Assembly: GCF_033807575.1 (NCBI RefSeq)
Contig: NC_084711.1
Coordinates: forward strand, 6,076,001-6,140,000
From: Cydia pomonella
Lineage: Eukaryota; Arthropoda; Insecta; Lepidoptera; Tortricidae
Reading direction: 5' to 3'
DNA: 64,000 nucleotides
Under the pieces are notes generated by a model. The model saw only the letters and a program-made list of their open reading frames with translations. It was not told the origin of the DNA and did no database searches. This document shows, piece after piece, positions 47,301 to 57,887 of the stretch. The position numbers and the translations under genes are program-made. The stretch's first letter is position 1. Each line of letters opens with the position of its first letter.

Positions 47301-47969
47301 TAAACAAGATTTGTATGGTTTAATCATTCAATTTTACAAAGACATTGTCTATCAAACACCTTTACAACTTAGCACCTTGTCACAGCGACTATTATTGTGC
47401 AAGCCATGAGTAATCTCATACTCAAATTTGGTGACACGGGTCAAACTAATTTTAGTAAAATGTTACTTCTGTAGAATATAAAATAAAATAACGAATCTTG
47501 TAGCTACGAGTATATAAATGTATTATTGTAGTTTCAAGTATTGAATAAAACGTATCCCCCTGTAAGGGTGCACCGTAAAATCACCGTAAAGTCACAGTCG
47601 TAAAATGTTTATAAAAAAAAAAGAAAAACGTTTATTTCGGACAATAAGGAATAAGGTTTATGACCCTACTATTATACTTGCGTTGAAAAACCAGTTGCCC
47701 ATGTTTTCTACTAACATAAGTTTACAATTAGAAAACAACTTGTCAAGTAAGTGAAGAAGCTTGATACGAGAATATGCCGCAGTTTTACGACTTAACTATT
47801 CAAAGTCAACCGTCAGCGTTGCATTGAACGTTCATGATCATACCCTTGAACTGACAGGTTTCTGCTTCTATACTGACCGGTTTTCGACTTATTTTTGCTT
47901 TTCACGATGTACAGTTGATGTGGAGAAGCTCAGTTAAATTGATTTTTCGTATTCTAATGATACCTGATG
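44315..47969. other. No gene seen
   Basis: Long AT-rich stretch within the putative first intron. A TACAGTCAGCA remnant lies at about 45084 and an AT microsatellite at about 46270-46300. No splice-bounded open frame was found. Confidence 0.5.
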
Positions 47970-48490
47970 ACCTGATGGTCCTGGGTTCGAATCCCGATAA
48001 GGGCAATTATTTGTATTTGTTCCTGAGTCATGGATGTTTTCTATGTTTTTAAGTATTTGTATATTATATATACCAGGTGTTTCCTGTAACAGGAGCAATA
48101 ATTAAACTGTAGGCTGTACTCCTCAAACTCACCAACATTTGTTCAGCAACTTTTAAAAATAACTTATGTTTTAATTTTTATTACACATAGAAGTTAATTC
48201 TAAGACGCAATGTATTTTGAATTTTGTTACGTTTAAAGCGTGACAAACAACGTCAAACACACTGATATCAGCGTACATTGAAAATAATATTAAATTTGTA
48301 TGAAAAAGATGAAATCTAAAGATTTCATAATGTTTAAAAGTTGTTAATCAAAAGTTATATCGTTTTAGGAGTACAATATATGGTTTAATTATTTGCTCGT
48401 GTTCTGTGTCTGAGTACCCTCAACGCAAGCCTTCTTGGCTTAATTTGGGAGTTTTGGGACTTACGTAGGAATATACCTATAATATTTATG
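47970..48490 (+). mobile_element. tRNA-derived SINE split by a MITE
   Basis: The left part (to ~48074) has GGTCCTGGGTTCGAATCCCG (B box), ATAAGGGCAATTATTTGT and TTGTTCCTGAGTCATGGATG. The right part (from ~48404) has GTCTGAGTACCCTCAACGCA, AGCCTTCTTGGCTTAA and GGGACTTACG. Together they reproduce 26565-26829 minus the A-box end. The intervening ~330 bp are foreign. Confidence 0.75.
48073..48405. mobile_element. ~330-bp MITE inserted in the SINE
   Basis: Left AGGAGCAATAATTAAACTGT then AGGCTGTACTCCT mirrors right AGGAGTACAATATATGGTTT then AATTATTTGCTCGTGTT. The centre is AT-rich and non-coding. Exact ends are blurred because the SINE is TA-rich at the insertion point. Confidence 0.7.
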
Positions 48491-48894
48491 TATTTTTAAA
48501 TACTGATCTCTAGAAGTGAAGTAAAAAAATACTTTTTTTTTTTCAGTACTTAAGACTCAAATACATGTATATATGTAGTATATGTGTGTGTTGTGTCAAA
48601 TACATGTATGTATGTATATATGTAGTATACATCCCGCTCGCACTAATGTGTGAGTACGAGCGAGAGGCATAGAAAGTAAGTTACGCACACGCTAGCGAAC
48701 ATGTCAGTCTCAAACTGGAGATAGCCGTACAAGTAAATCCCATATTACCTACTGTCATTCATTTCATGAACCTGCTACATACTCTTTCTACTGTCTATTG
48801 CATATTTTCTACAAATGCACTATAAGTAGTATAAGTGCCAAACAACTAGACCGCTTTACCACTAGAACATATTAAAATTAATTAATTCAAAAAA

Positions 48895-49030
48895 GGAGTG
48901 TACAGGTTTTTAAAGGGTCGGCAACGCGCATGTAATACCTCTGGTGTTACAGGCGACCATAGGCTACGGTGACTGCTTACCATCAGGCGGGCCATATGCT
49001 TGTTTGCCACCGTAGTGGTATTAAAAAATA
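48895..49030 (-). repeat. Interspersed repeat, second copy
   Basis: The reverse complement reads ACTACGGTGGCAAACAAGCA, TATGGCCCGCCTGATGGTAA, CACCGTAGCCTATGGTCGCC, CCAGAGGTATTACATGCGCG, TTGCCGACCC, matching 41438-41570. Confidence 0.65.
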
Positions 49031-49127
49031 TATATAATTGATACATATATATGTACCTAGTTGCCACTTAACTACGAGTAAGTAGCTAGGTATTTTTTTT
49101 TACCACACCAGCTGGTAAAGACTCTCT

Positions 49128-49517
49128 TGATTGTTCAAAAACTGATGATAAAGTTAAACTTTATCCACATGTGGGGCAAAGTAATCAGATGCAAATTTTG
49201 AGTTGTTTCCTTATGCTAGCTGGTAGAATTGACTTTTAAATGATGATTTTGAATGAGAAATATTTAATGACGTTCGTTTGGAATTGATTTTGTTTGATAT
49301 CTTACAATTAATATTTTCTTCGAGTTAGTGAGGTGAAACATTTTGTGTTTTACTCGGGGGCAAAATTTCTTTGCTCGTGCTTTGAAACCCTTGCAACGCT
49401 TAAACTTCTCGCACCACTCGCTACGCTGGTGGTTCAATTTTGTAAATATTTCGCTTGCTCGGTTATCAATATTAATACAAGCGATTAAACAATAACTTTG
49501 TCCCCTTGTAAAACAAA
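49128..49517 (-). repeat. Interspersed repeat, copy 2 (inverted)
   Basis: Reverse-complement partner of 26195-26522, slightly longer. The 95-codon - strand frame over it has no counterpart in the other copy and is discounted. Confidence 0.65.
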
Positions 49518-49744
49518 TGACTATTACTTTGTATTTCATAATGATAATCACAACAACAGTTCGATAATATCGTATTTAAATATAATTAATTACTTTAGCT
49601 ACTTGTTACTGTCGCTTAAGTTAATTGAGTTATTTTGTTGTTTAACTGATAAAGCAACTGATTTACTATTCTACAAAGATAAATTCATTCGTTTGCGCTT
49701 CTGTTGAAACTCAATAGAGAATCTGACAAATACGTTTACTTAGT

Positions 49745-49993
49745 AACTATGTTTTCTCAAACTTGCAATAAAATGTTCACATGACTTACTTCAAATTAGG
49801 TCTGGAAATACTATTTACGTGTCCGGTGCGATGAGTGAAGGTGATATGTAAAGGAATTTCATACAGCCTTACACACCTAGGCTACAGGCAAAATTGTGAC
49901 AACGTCTTGGCGTTCAACCATCAAATAGGAGTAGATTTAGACAAATAGAGTATTTTGTTTTTAGCTGTAAACCAACGAATAAAACAAATTAAC
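49745..49993 (-). repeat. Interspersed repeat, uninterrupted copy
   Basis: Reverse complement of the two flanks at 18142-18570 without the 173-bp MITE. Shared words include AGGTCTGGAAATACTATTTA, GGAATTTCATACAGCCTTAC, CAACGTCTTGGCGTTCAACC and ATCAAATAGGAG. Confidence 0.6.
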
Positions 49994-50632
49994 TACAATT
50001 TTTTTTATTGCAAGTTTGAGAAAAGCACTATATAAATCTCGGCGAGAAACTGGGTTGCCGGCCGCGTATCCCTATCCGTCTATATCTACTTGGTCTGCAA
50101 CCCTTCGTTTCCCGGCCTCTATAGGAATGTAATTACAGTACATGTTATGGTGCTACTTTACCGCACTAGTGCGATAGTTAGCACATTACGTAACTACGAG
50201 TATGTCAAAAATTTAAAGGGCCATATGTATTGTAAAATGTTCTACGATACATGTGCGAATAAGTATTAATTAACAAGTCGTGTCGATTTATCCCTTCGGT
50301 CGTATTTTAATTTGTCGCTACTCATTTCCTATTTTTCGCACTTGTATCGTAATGTACTATAATGTACGTTGGTACTATTTAACTCATAGATATATGATCT
50401 GAGATTTAACATGATATAGAGGGAAGAATTAACTACTAGAGTGGCCGTGTCCGCAGACAGCAATAACGTATTGATGTAAGGTTATGACCTCATGATTGAG
50501 CGTGGAAGATTTGCTTATCGTTACACACCCAGAATTTTGTAAACATAGTTACGTAATATCCATACACAATTGGATAGGTGTGCAAAACTGTTAAAGCTAA
50601 ATGTAACAAACCTAGTAAAAGTCACATTTACG

Positions 50633-50857
50633 GTGACGTTCGGATGTCAACTGTAGCACGGTCGCGCCGTCATTGTTGCCGAAGCTGTATCTATCAATTT
50701 TCTTGATAAAATCAGTGACGGAATGAACGTCATTATCAAGGCAGAAATGTAGCGGAGAACGTCACTTATTTTATCAAGGAAATTGACAGATACTCATACA
50801 GATACAGCGGCGACAACAAAGACACCGCTGCAGCTGCAATTGACATACGAACGTCAA
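50633..50857. mobile_element. MITE with ~90-bp arms, TGACGTTCGGATGTCAAC ends
   Basis: TGACGTTCGGATGTCAACTG, GCTGTATCTATCAATTTTCT and TTGATAAAATCAGTGACG at the left; CGTCACTTATTTTATCAAGG, AAATTGACAGATACT and CAATTGACATACGAACGTCA at the right. Non-coding. Confidence 0.8.
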
Positions 50858-50992
50858 CTTTATTCCGATTCTCTACAAAAATAAAGCAGCAATATTAATC
50901 GCACTCGAACAAATATAGACACCCGAGTGATGAACTAGCCCATTTCAAAGACAAAATGTGCTTAGCATCGTGCATGGCAATGGTTGCCACAC

Positions 50993-51308
50993 GTCAGGAT
51001 TCCCCCTAATTGTCAGGATTACTCTAATGTCAGGATATTTGGTCCTCTATCAGGACTCAGAATCGCGGAGGGACTTGGCGAGTGCCAGGATTTGGTAGAA
51101 GCCTCAACGAACCACTAGAAGCTAACTAAAAGTTTAGAGTTGGGTAGAAGAAAGGGAAGGTTATGCTACTAGCAATAGTGTATTGAGCGAGCAAAGGCCT
51201 AATGACCCAAGGTTTTGGATAAGGGATTGAATGGGCGGATTTTGAAAGAACTTACCGGCCAAGAAACTTCAGGATTTTTAGGATGATGTCCGGACTTAAG
51301 TCAGGATA
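50993..51308 (+). repeat. Cluster of GTCAGGAT motifs
   Basis: GTCAGGAT occurs at 50993-51000, 51012-51019, 51029-51036 and again near 51301, with variants (ATCAGGACT at about 51050, CCAGGATTTGG at about 51086, TTCAGGATTTTTAGGATG at about 51273). The first ones are spaced 17-20 bases. No inverted ends were found. Confidence 0.55.
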
Positions 51309-51404
51309 TTCAATTTTTTCATATCAACCCTAAATGTAATTCCAGCGTGATCAGCGAAACATGCCGGTCGAATAAAACCATACGCAGTATACATAAAATA
51401 TTTC

Positions 51405-51575
51405 TTATTTTTATGATCCACTCAGCCTTATGGTGAGCATGCATAGAGTGAAACATGGTGCCCCAGTTGGCTCTGTATCAACACAAACACAGATGTGCCT
51501 AGCACGCAAGGCTGCCCTACTTACATTATTTCAGGTTCAAAGGGCGCTCGGGAATAAACTTACTTACTTATTTGG
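51405..51575 (+). repeat. LINE or SINE 3' tail ending (ACTT)n
   Basis: GGCTGCCCTACTTACATTAT, TTCAGGTTCAAAGGGCGCTC, GGGAATAAACTTACTTACTT, A. The AATAAA followed by a short ACTT microsatellite is the usual end of one lepidopteran retrotransposon group. The 5' part is lost. Confidence 0.5.
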
Positions 51576-52433
51576 TCAGTTGAATAACGTAGAACACAGT
51601 TGGCTTGGGTCAGAACTTGTTGCTATTTCTGGGTATCGCGTGACTGCGTGACGCTTAAAAGGGGTAGAGTTTTTTAGTCTTTATGGTAAAGCAGGTAACC
51701 TTGAAAGAATAAGTTTTAGTCCGAGACACGCTAGAAGAATAAATTAAATCTGATGTAAGGGGTAATGTCATTAGTAGAATAAACTGTATGTTTGTATAGC
51801 GTGTGCGTTTACCTTTGACGCATATACAGTGTGTATTTTTGGTATAACCGCAATCTTAAACTAGAGCTTTAAAATTATCCCGAAAGATGTTAATTTAGTC
51901 TTAACTACCAGAGCATAATTTGTTTTTGTTTTTTTTTCGAGCAGCAATGTATTTCGTACATCATAGTCACTTGTGCCAGTTGTTGTGATGTCGCGTCATT
52001 AAATGCGTTATAACAAAGTACATACATTGCTAGCTGAACTATTTTATATGGAAAAATAAAAACTGTTTGTTTTTTCTAAAACCTAAGAAAACGTATTAAT
52101 TAAAGTCTAAACTAATAACCCTTTGGCTATGCGGTCGTTTCAAAATACCACGCTATAGATAAGTAACCTAACAACAACGTCAAATGTATTCAATACATTT
52201 AATTCAACATATCTAAAGCATTGGTCAATTATATGAATAAAGGTTAAAATGGTGAGATGGAAGTGGTCGCAAAGGCCCTCAACGATGACGAACTTGCCTA
52301 CCAATTGAGACAATTATTTCCTGCCCTTCTTAACTGATTCTGTGAATTGTACTGGAGTATTAAGCATATTTTAAGTACTTTCGTACTTTGCACCTACTAA
52401 CAACGAACTATTACCCAAGCAAATATCAGTTAT

Positions 52434-52566
52434 GGGGCCCACTGATTACCAGTTCGCCGGACGATATCGGCTTGTCAGTTATTTGCGATTGTCAGCTTTT
52501 GCGAATAACTGACAGGCCGATAAATATCATCCGGCGAACTGGTAATCAGTGGGCCGATGGGCCCCT
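52434..52566. mobile_element. Palindromic MITE, CCCACTGATTACCAGTTCGC arms
   Basis: CCCACTGATTACCAGTTCGC, CGGACGATATCGGCTTGTCA and GTTATTTGCGA are mirrored by TGCGAATAACTGACAGGCCG, ATAAATATCATCCGGCGAAC and TGGTAATCAGTGGG. The right end carries an extra GATGGGCCCC relative to the left, probably lost there between GGCCCA repeats. Confidence 0.8.
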
Positions 52567-53490
52567 TTAAAACAAACTATGTCTGAATGACTCAACACAA
52601 AGCGAAGCGAATCTTCTATTTAAACAATGTACGGGCGTAGGTAATTTTTATTTGACCAAACGTGCCAAGAACAGTCCCTAGTTATATTTCATACGACGAT
52701 AATAATAATACCTATCGTATATTCACGCAACCCTTAACTTCCGTGATCATTTCGATTTTAAAACAAATTTATTTTGCAAACTGCCAGACCATAGACAATC
52801 TACTTTCTAAAACAAATTGATTCGACTTTCAACAAATTGCGCACGCGGCGCGATCCAGTGATGGCCTGACATTTCGAAGCATAAATATCACAAACTCTTA
52901 TCTTCTTTCACGGAGTATTGCAAAATTCCACCCTATTACCTGACTTTGAAGTACATATTTAAGGTAACCCTGAAAGGTTTTTCGAGTTTGCGAAAATTAA
53001 GTATTGGTATCTACAGAATTGTTGCGGCTAACTTGGCTTCCTTGTTTAAGAAAACTGTTTAACATTTTGTTGTGTTCTGCCTATTATTGCCTTACCTGGA
53101 AAATATCAGAGAAGGAAGCTCAGTAGTCGGTAGCAGACAGACCGACAGCAATAATATTTACTGCGGTTGTTTTATGGAGGCCGCACACTACGTTCATGAG
53201 TTGCACGTGTGGTGTGGCATTTTGCAAGAAAAACAAGCGCTGAGTAACACTCGTATTTTCCTATTCAGAGAGCCAAAACTACCAGAAATTCAAGGATTAT
53301 TGTATCACTAAGGCTAGTTAAACACTTGATCGTGTTATACAAAATATTAATGAATAATGATGCATATTTTTCTTACTAAAGAAAAACTATGCAGATGGGA
53401 ATGTCCATTGTCGGAGTCCTTCACATGCAACATTTTCGATACTTTGTCATGGTATCCAGCCAAGAGGTGTAAAATCAAGAACTAGCGAGG
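52567..53490. other. No gene seen
   Basis: A 79-codon frame at 53072-53311 opens with GTG and has no recognisable domain or splice context. Otherwise AT-rich. Confidence 0.4.
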
Positions 53491-53504
53491 ATAATTCTAC
53501 TTTA
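53491..53504. repeat. Target site duplication of the RTE element, 3' side
   Basis: ATAATTCTACTTTA is identical to 57874-57887 at the other end of the element. Confidence 0.85.
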
Positions 53505-53534
53505 TTATTATTATTAATTATTATTATTATTAAA
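53505..53534 (-). repeat. TAA-repeat tail of the RTE element
   Basis: On the - strand the element ends TTTAATAATAATAATAATTA followed by more TAA repeats, instead of poly(A). Microsatellite tails of this kind are usual for RTE-type elements. Confidence 0.75.
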
Positions 53535-53616
53535 GCCTTTTTTTATTTCCATATCGTTTTTTGTTACATTGTGTTGGTTTTGATTCTAATCAAATTTGAT
53601 TTGCTTTTAGTTCATT

Positions 53617-56600
53617 TTACATTATGGACCCCTGTCGGGTATAGGCCTCCTCCATGTTTTTCCATTTGTCTCGGTCTTTGGCCTTGATTGGCCAATTTTC
53701 GCCGGCTATATCTATAATGTCCTTCGACCATCTTGTTTTGGGTTTTCCTGATTTTCTCTTCCCATGTGGTCCTGGCCACTTTGTGATTTTGCTGGTCCAT
53801 CTTCCATCTGTCATCCTGGCTATGTGGCCAGCCCATCTCCATTTCTGCTTGAGTATAAACTCAAGTGCATCTATGACCTTTGTTTTGGATCTGATATGTT
53901 TACTATTAACCTTCTCCTTTAGTTTTATTTTTAGGATGCTCCTTTCCATAGCTCTTTGACAGGTTCTTATTTTTAGTTTGGTTTTATTTGTGTGCACCCA
54001 GGTTTGGCTGCCATATGTGAGGCAAGGTAAGATGCACGTGTCCATCACTGTTTTTTTCATATTTAGGCTGTAGTTTCCCTTTAGGAGCTCTTTGAAACTC
54101 CAAAACTTTCTCCAGCTGATATTAATTCTGCGATCTATCTCTTCACTATTGCTGTCGGTACTAAATGATATCCGTTTACCCAAGTAGATGTAGTGATCTA
54201 CATATTCAAGTTCTTTGTTTTGTATGAAGATTTTTGTTTGTTCCCTGTTAGTCATAATTTTTGTTTTAGTATGGTTCATTTCTAATCCAACTTTACAACT
54301 TTCCTTGTTTAGGTCGTTTAACATTTGTTGTAGATTTTTAGTATTCTCTGAAAAGATTGCTATGTCATCAGCAAATCTCAAATGGCTAAGATGTTTATCG
54401 AATATTTTTATTCCAGTTTTTTCCCAGTCTAGTTGGCGAAATATGTTTTCTAGTACCGCTATAAATAATTTAGGTGATATTGGGTCCCCTTGCCTGACTC
54501 CTCTACCAATTGTGAACTCCTGTCCTCTCTCCTCGAGTTTTACTCTGCTAGTGCTATTCTGGTATATGTTCTTTAAGATTTTGATATACTTAGAGTGTAT
54601 CTTGCAGTCAGTAAGAGCCTTCCAAATAGCGTTGTGTGAGATGCTGTCGAATGCCTTAGTGTAGTCAATGAATGCTATGTAGAGAGGTTTTTTATATTCC
54701 TTGTAGCGTTCTATCATTTGTTCCATTGTGTGGATATGGTCTGTTGTAGAGTATCCTGATCGGAATCCTGCTTGTTCTACAGGTTGATGGTCGTCAATTT
54801 GATTGGTTATTCTATTTAAGAGTAGTGCTGTGAAGAGTTTGTAGATGCATGCTAGTAAGCTTATTGGTCGGTAGTTGGTTATATTTTTAGGATCTCCTTT
54901 TTTATACAAAATTGTGATATCTGACGTATGCCATTGTTTGGGTGTTTCTTCTGATTGTATTATCATATTAAATAGCGTTGTCAGTGGTGTTGTAAGCAGT
55001 TTAGCTCCCATTTTCAAAAGTTCATTACTAATGCCGTCTGGGCCGGGACTTTTGTCTTTTTTTAGATTTTTGATATGTTTCAAAACTTCATTTTCTTCAA
55101 TTGGTTGAATGATATCATACGACTCATGTGTGTTCACGTTTTGGGTTTCTTGCCCACTCGGAATGGTGTCAGACGGTTGTTTTTCATAAAGGTGTCGGTA
55201 GAAATTTGTAGCTGTATTTAAGATGTCTTTCCTTGTAACGGCTTTCTTCCCTTCGTCATCGAGTTGTTGGATCCAATTTTTATTATAATCAAGTTCTTTT
55301 AAACCTTTCTTTATACTTCTATGTGATAATATTTTTTTTTCTATAGTTTTAATTCTATGATTTCTGTAGTCTTCTCTTATTGCTTTATTGGTAGTTTTAA
55401 ATAAGGTGCTTAGCTCACTTTTCTCTTGACTTGATCTGTTTGGTTTTTTTAGCAGTTCGCTTCTCTTAGCAATGAGGTCCTTTGTCTCTGTTCGTAGTAT
55501 TGAGTATGGTTGTTTTTTCGTAGGTTCCATTTTTGTTGCATCAATAATACTTTTTTCTAGTTTATCATAATAATCCTGTATGTTTGAAGGAGGGTCGTTT
55601 ACGATCTGTGATAGGTGTTCTTGTAGTCTTAATGAAAATTTGTTTACATCTTCTTCACTCTTGGGCATTTTTGGTAATATTTTGAATGTTGTTCTGCGTT
55701 TTTTACTGTTGTTAAGAATATAAGTTCCCCTTACCATTTTATGATCTGATGGGAAAGGTGTGATCAGAAACTCTATGTTAGTAAAATTGTTTGGTTTATT
55801 ACTGAGTATAAAATCTATCTCATTTCTTGTGTGTTGATTCGGTGAGATCCATGTCCATCTACTCTTGATTTTTTTCAAAAACATTGTATTTACAATCTTT
55901 ATGTGATTTTCCATAGCAAATTGTATAAGTCGTTCACCTCTGTGGTTTCTGTCTCCGGTTCCATATTTTCCAGTAATTAAGTTTTCAGTTGGATTTGGAA
56001 TACCGATTTTTGCATTGAAGTCTCCGAGAATGATCTGGGATTTGTTTGCTAGATTTTGGGCTTCTCCAACAGTTTTGTAAAAATCTTCTACCTCGGTGTC
56101 GCTAGCTTCGGCTGTGTGTGCATGAACTTGAATCAATGATATGTCTTCCTTGTCAAATGTCAGATTTAGGATTGCTACTCTGTCTCATAAACCTGTGAAC
56201 CCGGTTATATGTTTTTTTAGTTTCTTTTTTAATAGAAATCCTACACCCAGATGCCCTTTTCTTTCTCCATTCCAGCAGAGAATATGGTCTTCGTCTTCTT
56301 GTATTGTGCTACCTACCCGTCGTACCTCAGCTAGTCCGATGATATCATACTTAATATTTTTGAGTGCATGTTTTAGTTCTAGCATTTTTTCTTGTGTGGC
56401 TAGCGACCTGATATTGTAGGTGCATATGTATATTTTGGGCATAATATTGTGTTTGTTGCAATCCTTTGGGCTTGGAGTTTTAAAAGCCAGTAAATTTTTG
56501 GAAAGTGGAGGGTTGTGGTCATTTTCCCCCACGGTGACCAACCGGCTTGGGGGAGGTTTTCCAGTGTTATTCTTGATAAATGTTGGCTTGAATGTTGTTG

Positions 56601-56781
56601 TAGTTTGTTGTTGTATGTTGTTTTTCAATGTTGTTACTTTGTTTATGTTTTTAAATATTTTTGCTGTAGTTATAGTTTGTTGGTTTTTGTTGTTTCCTGT
56701 TGTCTTTGCTGATACATTACTGTTGCCAAGTATTTTTTTCAGATAGGGAGTATGCTCGTTCCCGCATGATCTGAAATGCAT
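53617..56781 (-). pseudogene. RTE ORF2: endonuclease-reverse transcriptase with one internal stop
   Basis: 1,054 codons from the ATG at 56779-56781 to TAA at 53617-53619, interrupted only by TGA at 56185-56187 (codon 199). Codons 1-113 are a basic, Q/T-rich extension. The endonuclease begins near 115 (TYNIRS; LAEVRR with the metal-binding Glu), continues after the stop with ILGDFNAKIG (about 250), NEIDFILSN and PFPSDHK. The RT spans about 560-820: SPGPDGISNELL, YRPISLLACIYKLF, AGFRSGY, DYTKAFDS, GVRQGDPISPKLF and the catalytic FADD near 804. The C-terminal region has LPCLTYGSQTW and WAGHIARMTDGRW. ATG at codon 114 is an alternative start just before the endonuclease. ORF2 overlaps the end of ORF1 by 65 bases in a different frame. 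The stop falls within the endonuclease, so a complete protein would need readthrough; otherwise this copy is inactive. Confidence 0.88.
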
Positions 56782-57520
56782 CTATTCTTGTCCCTTTGCC
56801 ATCTTCCCTATTCCCATCGTTAATTTTTAACACTGCCGGGCTAAGTACAGGAGATCTTGAAATTTCCGCTGAGTTTTCTGTTACAGCCTTCTGTAGTTCA
56901 AACCTTTTTATTAGTTTGGTGTTGTTTCCACCTTCATCATTGATCAGTTTGTTTGGGCTAGGTGACTCGGTTTCAGTTCTCTTCCTTTTGTCCTTTCGTT
57001 TTGCTGATTGTTCCTTTTTTTCTTGTAATTTTTTTTTGGGAAAGTCATGGGTTATGTATGTGGCTGGTTTCATTTTGTTCTTGTTCTTGAGTATGTCGAT
57101 TTTCTTTTGCAATGTTGTTGTAGACAGCAATATAGGCCTTGATTTTTCCGCATTTATTTTCTTGCCCAGCCTTTGTACTCGATTTATGTCGCTCTGCACT
57201 AATTTTACACCTAGTTCCTCAATCGTTTTTGCCGTAATTCCAATTAGATCTTCTATTTTTTCATTCGGCGGTTCTGATATTCCATGCAAGATCACGTTAT
57301 TTTTACGCGCGTTTAAGTCGAGGTAATCTATTTTTTTATTCAGTTGGGTTACTTCTTCGCGCAGTTTCTCATTTTCTTCGATTACAGGTTTAATTTTTTC
57401 TTCCACTTTCATAAGCACATTCGTTGTTATCGTTTCTTTTATATCGTTTGTTTGTTTTTTTAGTTCCTCTTTCATTAGCTTGAACAGGAGTGACATTTCG
57501 TTTGACAGTTCTGATTCCAT
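56717..57520 (-). CDS. RTE ORF1 protein, coiled coil plus nucleic-acid-binding-like domain
   Basis: 267 codons from ATG at 57518-57520 (MESELSNEMSLLFKLMKEEL) to TAA at 56717-56719, intact. The open frame extends 28 codons further upstream but holds no ATG there; it runs through an A14 tract just before the start. Residues about 10-75 are Leu/Glu/Lys-rich with heptad spacing (VEEKIKPVIEENEKLREEV), a coiled coil. RKNNVILHGI, INRVQRLGKK and ILLSTTTLQKK follow, as in the RRM-like part of L1/RTE-type ORF1 proteins. Next comes a very basic segment (KRKDKRKRTETESPSPNK). The likely role is RNA binding and chaperoning of the element's transcript. The C terminus overlaps the start of ORF2. Confidence 0.8.
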   Translation of the reverse strand: MESELSNEMSLLFKLMKEELKKQTNDIKETITTNVLMKVEEKIKPVIEENEKLREEVTQLNKKIDYLDLNARKNNVILHGISEPPNEKIEDLIGITAKTIEELGVKLVQSDINRVQRLGKKINAEKSRPILLSTTTLQKKIDILKNKNKMKPATYITHDFPKKKLQEKKEQSAKRKDKRKRTETESPSPNKLINDEGGNNTKLIKRFELQKAVTENSAEISRSPVLSPAVLKINDGNREDGKGTRIDAFQIMRERAYSLSEKNTWQQ

Positions 57521-57521
57521 C

Positions 57522-57535
57522 TTTTTTTTTTTTTT
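57522..57535 (-). repeat. A14 tract immediately before the ORF1 start
   Basis: Fourteen consecutive A on the sense strand end two bases before the ORF1 ATG. It sits in the leader, so slippage would not disrupt ORF1, but it could matter for initiation. Confidence 0.8.
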
Positions 57536-57873
57536 CTTATTAAGAACTTTACACACTGATTGATAAGTGACGTAGCGTAGATCGGAATAGTTGAACGCTT
57601 CCAAACTTGCTTCTGCAAGTTGTCAGCTATGCTGTTTATCTATGGCGATCGGTAGTAAAGTTAACCTAAAAAACTTTTTAGTTATGTGCACTTCACGACA
57701 CTTAAATTTGGCTTGATGTTGTGAATTTAAGTTCGCACACGCGGCACTTCAATAAGTATTTAGGAATTTGTCACTTTTGAACTCGGAACTGGCGAATATC
57801 GAAAACACTATTAAATAAACTCGGGAGCAACTTTCGCAGCGACCTTCTCGTAAGACAACCGGAACCGGAAAAA

Positions 57874-57887
57874 ATAATTCTACTTTA
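57874..57887. repeat. Target site duplication of the RTE element, 5' side
   Basis: ATAATTCTACTTTA, identical to 53491-53504. Confidence 0.85.

Larger units (their letters stand above)
53505..57873 (-). mobile_element. Full-length RTE-type non-LTR retrotransposon
   Basis: A 4.4-kb element on the - strand with 5' leader (57521-57873), ORF1, ORF2, a short 3' UTR and a TAA-repeat tail (53505-53534). Perfect 14-bp direct repeats flank it, the mark of target-primed reverse transcription. Clade: the apurinic-like endonuclease, RT block order and the C-terminal WAGHIARM.DGRW region match RTE-type elements, which in Lepidoptera also carry a coiled-coil ORF1. The 5' end looks complete because the duplication abuts a leader ahead of ORF1. 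If the alternative-first-exon model is right, it lies antisense within the host intron. Only one disabling lesion was noted, an in-frame TGA in ORF2. Confidence 0.85.

Noticed and set aside
53612..57326. Several long open frames on the + strand (for example 54215-54664, 56420-56746, 56796-57326)
   Set aside because: They are antisense shadows of the retrotransposon ORFs, without their own motifs.
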